Source: Rhipicephalus microplus
Taxonomy: Eukaryota > Arthropoda > Arachnida > Ixodida > Ixodidae
Length of the DNA stretch: 64,000 bases
Assembly: GCF_043290135.1 (NCBI RefSeq)
Contig: NC_134705.1
Span: forward strand, 41,719,771 to 41,783,770
Reading direction: 5' to 3'
The notes under the pieces: generated by a model
The model's input: the letters and a program-made list of their open reading frames with translations, nothing else
What the model was told of the DNA's origin: nothing
Database searches by the model: none
Program-made: the position numbers and the translations under genes
Part shown: one piece after another, positions 59,256 to 64,000 of the stretch
Layout of the letters: every line of letters starts with the position of its first letter
Numbering within the stretch: the first letter of the stretch is position 1

Positions 59256-61095
59256 CCTTTAAATCGCCAAAGTTCGCAAAGAAATGCTGCAAATTTAATA
59301 CAAAGTACCTATAATGCTGTCTTGGTTTTCCTTGACTTAGACTTTTTTCTTTTTAATTGTGATAACACACAAAAAAGTTCATTTTTACAAGCTTTCTCGA
59401 ATCGCACTATCTTCTAAAGCAAGTATATCTTTCAACTGCACCACGAGTGTGCTGTGGCGTCCAAATTTTCGCGTCACGTGCTTACAAGATATCGTGACGT
59501 CCACAGCAATGCCTGCTCTACACTTTGAGGGCAGGGGTGGTGCTGAAAGTAAGGACCCTAGCGGTTGGGCACTAGCGGTTGATATGGCCTCTGGATGTAC
59601 TCACTTTCTCACCCTCCCACCTCACCTATCCTATTGAAGAAATCCTGGCAGCTCATCTATGGGTTGGCGACACACAAGCGCCCTCTTTGAATTACGTTAC
59701 CCGACATTTCAATAGCCAGGCTGCCACTTCAAGTCGCTAGTATTGGTACTGTAGTAGCCTGATATCAATCAAGTGTTGATGTTGATAGGTGCAGCATACG
59801 GAAATGGATTTTAATATCAAAATAACATACCTCGTCAGTAGACGTCTGTGCTTTAGGTGTTTTAGAATGTTTCAGTTTGGAACCTCCTATAATGTTTGCT
59901 TTTCTTCTTTTGTAGCTGTCCAACACTACCCGCAATTTATTTTCGAGTGTGTTCAATGTTTTCAAGCGATTTCACTGTCGTTTGAGTTATTCTAACATTT
60001 TCGCTCGTAAGATATCTACCATCAATACATACAACAACAATTTCTCATTCCACCACCAAGATTCTTAACCTAAGCAAAGACTGCGATGCGATTCCCGCTA
60101 ACGCAACACTTGTACCGAGTACCTTGGACGCGCTTTTCGGTCTAATTAGATCGGGAATAGTAGTCGTGGCCATTTGAGGATTCCCGCTGCCACCCTGTTT
60201 GAGATCCACAACAAAAGATGCTGAGAAGTCTTCATGACAGGGTTCAACAATGAAGAGAGCTTGCTTGCTGCTGCTTCAGCGTTCAGCGCCTCAGTTCGTC
60301 ACTTCGATTTATGCACATTTACTAGATAATCGTAAGGGCTGCTGCGAAATTTAGACTTGCAGAAGACCTCCTTTGCCCTCAGCATCTAAACTTATTCACA
60401 TCAAAGACAAGCTAGAATGAAGCTAGGAGCTGAAAGTGTTCAAACCGATGCGTCCAAAAACGATGCGTGAATATGAAAGCGCACAGTGTCTTCAAACTGC
60501 CTGAGCTTTCACATGACAGTTTTTCTATACACAGCTGAGTCTTTAAAATTGTATTGGCTTTCGCCCATGAAGTTTTTTTGTTTCCAAGACAAAGATACCA
60601 TAAGCACGAGAGCACGGGTGCGTTTTAACTCGCTACTTGCTTTCCATAAAAAAATACCTTCCAATAACAAAAAGTGGGTCTATCAAAATGTACGAATTTT
60701 CAAAACATATCTTCCCGAATCGCAGAAAAAAAACAATTAGTAGATCGCAAGTATCTTCGCAGTCGATGTTATGCGAAGCCTGCACATGGAAAGTGACTGT
60801 GCTGTAATTTCTTTATTGACGGGAACGCCATGATGTGGCGCTGAATATGCATGCACAAGTGCATGAACAAGAACAGCCTTGGACAAAACGTGCGCCCTCC
60901 GTTAATTGACCGCAGCGCTAGCGCCTCTGGCGGCGTAAAGATGATTCATGCTTGTTGCGCTAAAACTGCTGTTATATTTGATCGAACTTGAGCTTTTTTT
61001 AATCCTCAATCAGAGGTACGTTCAATTTTATTTAACAGGTCGACACAAATTAGTGAGCCATTAGTATTTCTTCAAATGGCTGCTTAAAATATGCA

Positions 61096-61191
61096 AGAAG
61101 CAAACAGTAATCTTCGACCGTCGTCTGCACCTCACCAGAATGACACAACGCGTCGCGATGGGTGCTGACCGAGTGCGACCCGTTGTCTGGC
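61096..61191 (+). promoter_or_regulatory. U1 snRNA gene proximal promoter
   Basis: Partner of 46140-46235, with only about five differences in 96 bases. Conservation against a more diverged spacer suggests function before the insertions. Confidence 0.6.
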
Positions 61192-61223
61192 ATACTTACC
61201 TGGTGCCGGGGTGACCGTGGTCA
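61192..61223 (+). ncRNA. U1: U1 snRNA gene, first 32 nt
   Basis: ATACTTACCTGGTGCCGGGG, then TGACCGTGGTCA. This is the canonical U1 start through the position equivalent to human nt 32, with an intact 5' splice-site-pairing sequence. It then passes directly into LINE ORF1 sequence of copy 3. Confidence 0.95.
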
Positions 61224-62281
61224 AAATGGCAGTGCCCCCCAGGGGAGTTTACGGGAAGGTGCTGAGTATCTCGGGCGACAACCTGACCGGTCTCTGGATA
61301 AAAACCGGAAACTGACGTGCTCACATGGAGCTTCGTTCTCCCGTGCCCAGCATCACCGATGTAGACGGGCACCTCGTTCGGTGCGAGTACGACGGCGTCG
61401 TGTGCTTGTGTCGCAAGTGCAGGCTGCCTGGTCACGAGAGAAAAACGTGCACCACGCCTTGGTGCGCATGGTTCCAGCAGTGGGGGCGTCCCACCTGCGA
61501 CGCGCCTTGCAAGCGCTGCGGCGGGGGTCACCCTCCACACCTCTGCAAGCAGAGGCTGTATTCGGAGGCAACCACGCGGACCAGTATGCCGAAGGTCGCG
61601 CCTCCGACCGTGGTTAGTGCGTTGGGCCAGGGCGCGCCTACAATCTCGGATAAAGGGCAGAAGGGCAAAGCTATTGAGGCCGCACCAGGAGAAGCCGAGG
61701 TGGAAAAAAGCGACAAGAAGGCGCCAGAACCTGTCGAGGCACCTCTGACCGCTTCGAAGAAGCCGGCGCAACGCGCCGACACACACGTTGCAACACAAAA
61801 GGAGCCAACACCTGTCGAGGCCCCTCTGACCGCTTTTAAGAAGCCGGCGCCACGCGCCAAAATACCCGTGCACAAACAGAAGGAGCCAAAACCCGCCGAG
61901 GCCCCTTGGAGCGCTTCGGTAAAGCCAGCGCCACGCGCCAAAACACTGGTGCAAACACAAAAACGTGCCTCGGTTCAGAAAAAGGAGGAGGCTCGTCCCT
62001 CCACTCCTAACCAGGCAGCGAAACCAGCTGTCCCTCTCCCCGCGGTGGCGAGGAAGAGCCTCCCCCCCCCCCAGTTGTCAAGGGGTGAGGGAGGTCATCT
62101 CGCTGCCGCAAACGCGGCGGCAGCCGAGCACGGGCAGCGGCGGCCGCGTGAGAAAGGTCAACATCCTCGTCCGATTCCAGCTGTTCGGAGAGCGCCTCGC
62201 CCGAGTACAAACGCCACGCAGCAACCGCAGTGGTGGACGACGATTAGTCGTGGTCGACTACTGTGGAAAACTCGGAGATGA
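61224..62281 (+). pseudogene. LINE copy 3 ORF1 (zinc-knuckle protein), 5'-truncated
   Basis: The first piece reads MAVPPRGVYGKVLSISGDNL. A frame change near 61315 leads to the long frame 61325-62281 (318 codons): MELRSPVPSITDVDG, then two Cys/His clusters (CLCRKCRLPGHERKTC and CKRCGGGHPPHLC), then three tandem copies of a ~26-residue repeat with the core VEAPLTA-KKPAPRA (about residues 135-220), then a Pro/Arg-rich end. The N-terminal half is missing because the copy starts at the U1 junction. Role by family: RNA binding in the LINE particle. Confidence 0.82.
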
Positions 62282-62484
62282 GCGCAGGGAGCCCGATTCC
62301 GTGCGCCTTCTGCAAGTCGGTCGCGTGCGACTGTTGCGAGCTTTCGGACACGTCGTACCCGTCCACACCGGTTTCTCCCATCGCGGGAGAGGCCGTAGCT
62401 TATCTCGCGATACCGCCGTTCCCTTTCCTCGCCCTTTCGTTCGCCTCTTTCGCACAACTCGCGCACCCTTTCTAAACTCTCACT

Positions 62485-64000
62485 ATGGCTTCTCTTTCTC
62501 TCACTATCGCTTCTTTCAACTGTCACGGCCTCTCTCGCGCCGCGGAACAGAACGCAGTTATCGAGCTGGCTCGTGCTAGAAAGGTAGACATCCTCGTCCT
62601 ACAGGAGACTTACATCCATCGACTCGGTCAGATCAGGTCCTTCGACGCGACGTTTGGCACCAGGTCTTAGTGGGGTTATGGCGCGAGCGGTTCGCGGGGC
62701 TGGCTATCGTTTTGATGCCGCGCTTCACGGATTCCGTTCTGCGCTACTTCAGGGACACTGATGGCCGTCTAATGTGGATGGACCTCGATTCTGGCATTCG
62801 CATCGTAAACGTGTATGCTCCAAACGACTTCGGCTCGCAGAAAGAATTCTTTGCCGCATTGGATAACCACCTAGTCGGCCCCTCTCGAGTCGTACTGGTG
62901 GGGGATTTCAATTGCGTGCTAGATCCCATTGACCGTCGAAATTTCAGAGGCACTCCTCCGAAATGGTCAGATAGGCGTGGCGAAGGCGTACTGCGTGAGC
63001 TAGTCGACGAGCTGGGGCTGATCGATGCTTGGCGCGCTCTTCGGCCGGCCCAGTCAGGAATGACTTGGACTGGCAGGAACGCGCGAAGCAGGATCGACCG
63101 CTTTTATGTCTCACCGTCACTGGCTCCCAGTACGCATTCCTCGTGGTTAGTTTCCTCGGCTTTAAGCGACCACAGCCTCCTTATCTTAAGGCTCGCCGGC
63201 ACAGACATTGCAGCTCAGGGTAAGCGGCCGTGGCGCCTAAACGCCCGGCTCTTAAAAGACAGAGAAATACTCGTCGACGTGGCGCGTTTAATACAGCGCA
63301 AGGTACACGCAACACCAGAGCTAGACGGTGACAGGTGGGACGAAGTGAAGGCCGACGTCGCAGAATGCTTTCGGTCGTGGGGCAAGCGCTGAGCGCGGCA
63401 GGAATGCGCGGAGATCAGAATTACCTCCGGTGTGATCCTCCTGCTGTCTCGGCCGGAGTTCACCGGCCCTGGCATTGCGTCTGCGCTGGCTACGCTTCGT
63501 AAAGAGCTAAGAGTAGCCCTCCAGCGACGCTGGGATGGCCTCAAGGCCGTCGCTCGCGCTGAGAGATGGGAAATGGAGGCTTGATGTAGTCGAACCATTT
63601 TGCGGCGACATCTAGCTAGGAAACACACGTTTCTGATGTCCCTCATCGATCCAGAGACAGGTAGCTTAGTGGAAATGCCGGACGGGCTACTTGAGGTGGC
63701 AAAGCGGTTCTACGAGAACCTTTACGCTGAGCCAACTCCGCCCTCGGCCGACTTTCCGTTCGTAAAAAATGATCAGGTATTCGAGCTCTGCGACTCCCCA
63801 TCGTGGAGGAGGAGCTCCAGGCGGCCTTGGTGGCTATGAAGCGTAATCGTAGCCCGGGCACCGACGGTTTGACGGTGGAATTTTACGTCAAACTGTGGGA
63901 AGTGCTCGGGAAGCCTTTCACCACTCTGGTGAATAGGCTGCTGCGTGAAGGGACGCTGTCAACGACTCAGAGGAAGGGGCTGATCACTCTCCTTTGTAAG
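62485..64000 (+). pseudogene. LINE copy 3 ORF2: endonuclease and start of RT, frameshifted
   Basis: ATG at 62485 opens MASLSLTIASFNCHGLSR, the start of an endonuclease, with LVLQETYIH. A frameshift near 62668 leads to 62670-63392, which carries RIVNVYAPND, VGDFNCVLD, RSRIDRFYV and SALSDHSLL, so all main endonuclease motifs are present. A stop at 63390-63392 and further frame changes follow. The linker (LMSLIDPETG) and the first RT motif (RSPGTDGLTVEFY) are seen at about 63600-63900. The catalytic RT box lies beyond the window. Confidence 0.85.

Larger units (their letters stand above)
58599..61191. other. U1 array intergenic spacer, unit 2
   Basis: Homologous to 43605-46235 along its length, with the same order of features: the 3' box (58611-58619), the possible LINE end (58860-59205), a longer GATA tract (59210-59255) and the proximal promoter (61096-61191). 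No gene is recognised. The frame at 60486-60740 is the counterpart of 45533-45835 but ends elsewhere, which argues against coding. Confidence 0.8.
61224..64000 (+). mobile_element. U1-inserted LINE, copy 3, a different L1/Tx1-like family (runs off the window)
   Basis: It starts inside ORF1, so it is 5'-truncated at the U1 junction. ORF1 ends at 62281, ORF2 starts at 62485 and continues past the end of the window. Its ORF1 and endonuclease differ clearly from copies 1 and 2 although the domain order is the same. The 3' end and the U1 3' portion are expected beyond 64000. Confidence 0.88.

Overview
This window is repeat-dense arthropod DNA, most likely from a hard tick. It has no bacterial gene organisation and I find no intact host protein-coding gene. 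The tick call rests on a Ruka-type tRNA-derived SINE at 36475-36727, long (TA)n and (CA)n tracts, and several retroelement families of kinds I associate with tick genomes. The species is not determined. Almost everything here is a transposable element or a broken copy of one. The only recognisable host genes are pieces of U1 small nuclear RNA (snRNA) genes.

Layout. 1-7254: an old Ty3/gypsy pol remnant (+) split inside its integrase by a gag-only LTR element (709-5723, minus strand) with a clean 5-bp target duplication. 7305-10272: a Ty3/gypsy pol with one open 875-codon frame (+). 10427-15635: a complete, young-looking Ty3/gypsy element (minus) with identical ~180-bp LTRs, sitting in a (TA)n tract. 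15729-18248: a Penelope-like element with a damaged catalytic site. 18353-18950: two head-to-head tRNA-SINEs. 21202-26941: a full-length I-clade LINE (minus) with a 10-bp target duplication. 26952-28792: a SINE and an internally deleted L1-like LINE. 28793-36050: a second full-length I-clade LINE (minus), whose ORF1 is split by a solo LTR. 36475-41567: the Ruka SINE, an RTE fragment, a (TA)n tract, an RNase H LINE fragment and a palindromic block.

41568-64000 is the most unusual part: a tandem U1 snRNA locus invaded by LINEs. Two U1 3' halves (43481-43604, 58474-58598) and two U1 5' ends (46236-46260, 61192-61223) lie about 15 kb apart, with homologous spacers of about 2.6 kb. The missing middle of each U1 is replaced by an L1/Tx1-like LINE. 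Copies 1 and 2 belong to one family and share the same 3' junction with U1. Copy 3 is a different family fused to a U1 5' end at nearly the same point. Copy 2 was later hit by a second copy of the gag-only LTR element (46481-51807) and by a 1-kb mini Ty3/gypsy element (52249-53301).

How the parts work together. The LINEs encode a zinc-knuckle ORF1 and an endonuclease/reverse-transcriptase ORF2. The gag-only LTR elements keep LTRs, primer-binding site, polypurine tract, capsid and protease but lack polymerase and integrase, so they would need enzymes supplied in trans. Most copies carry nonsense or frameshift mutations. The element at 10427-15635 and the pol at 7583-10210 look intact.
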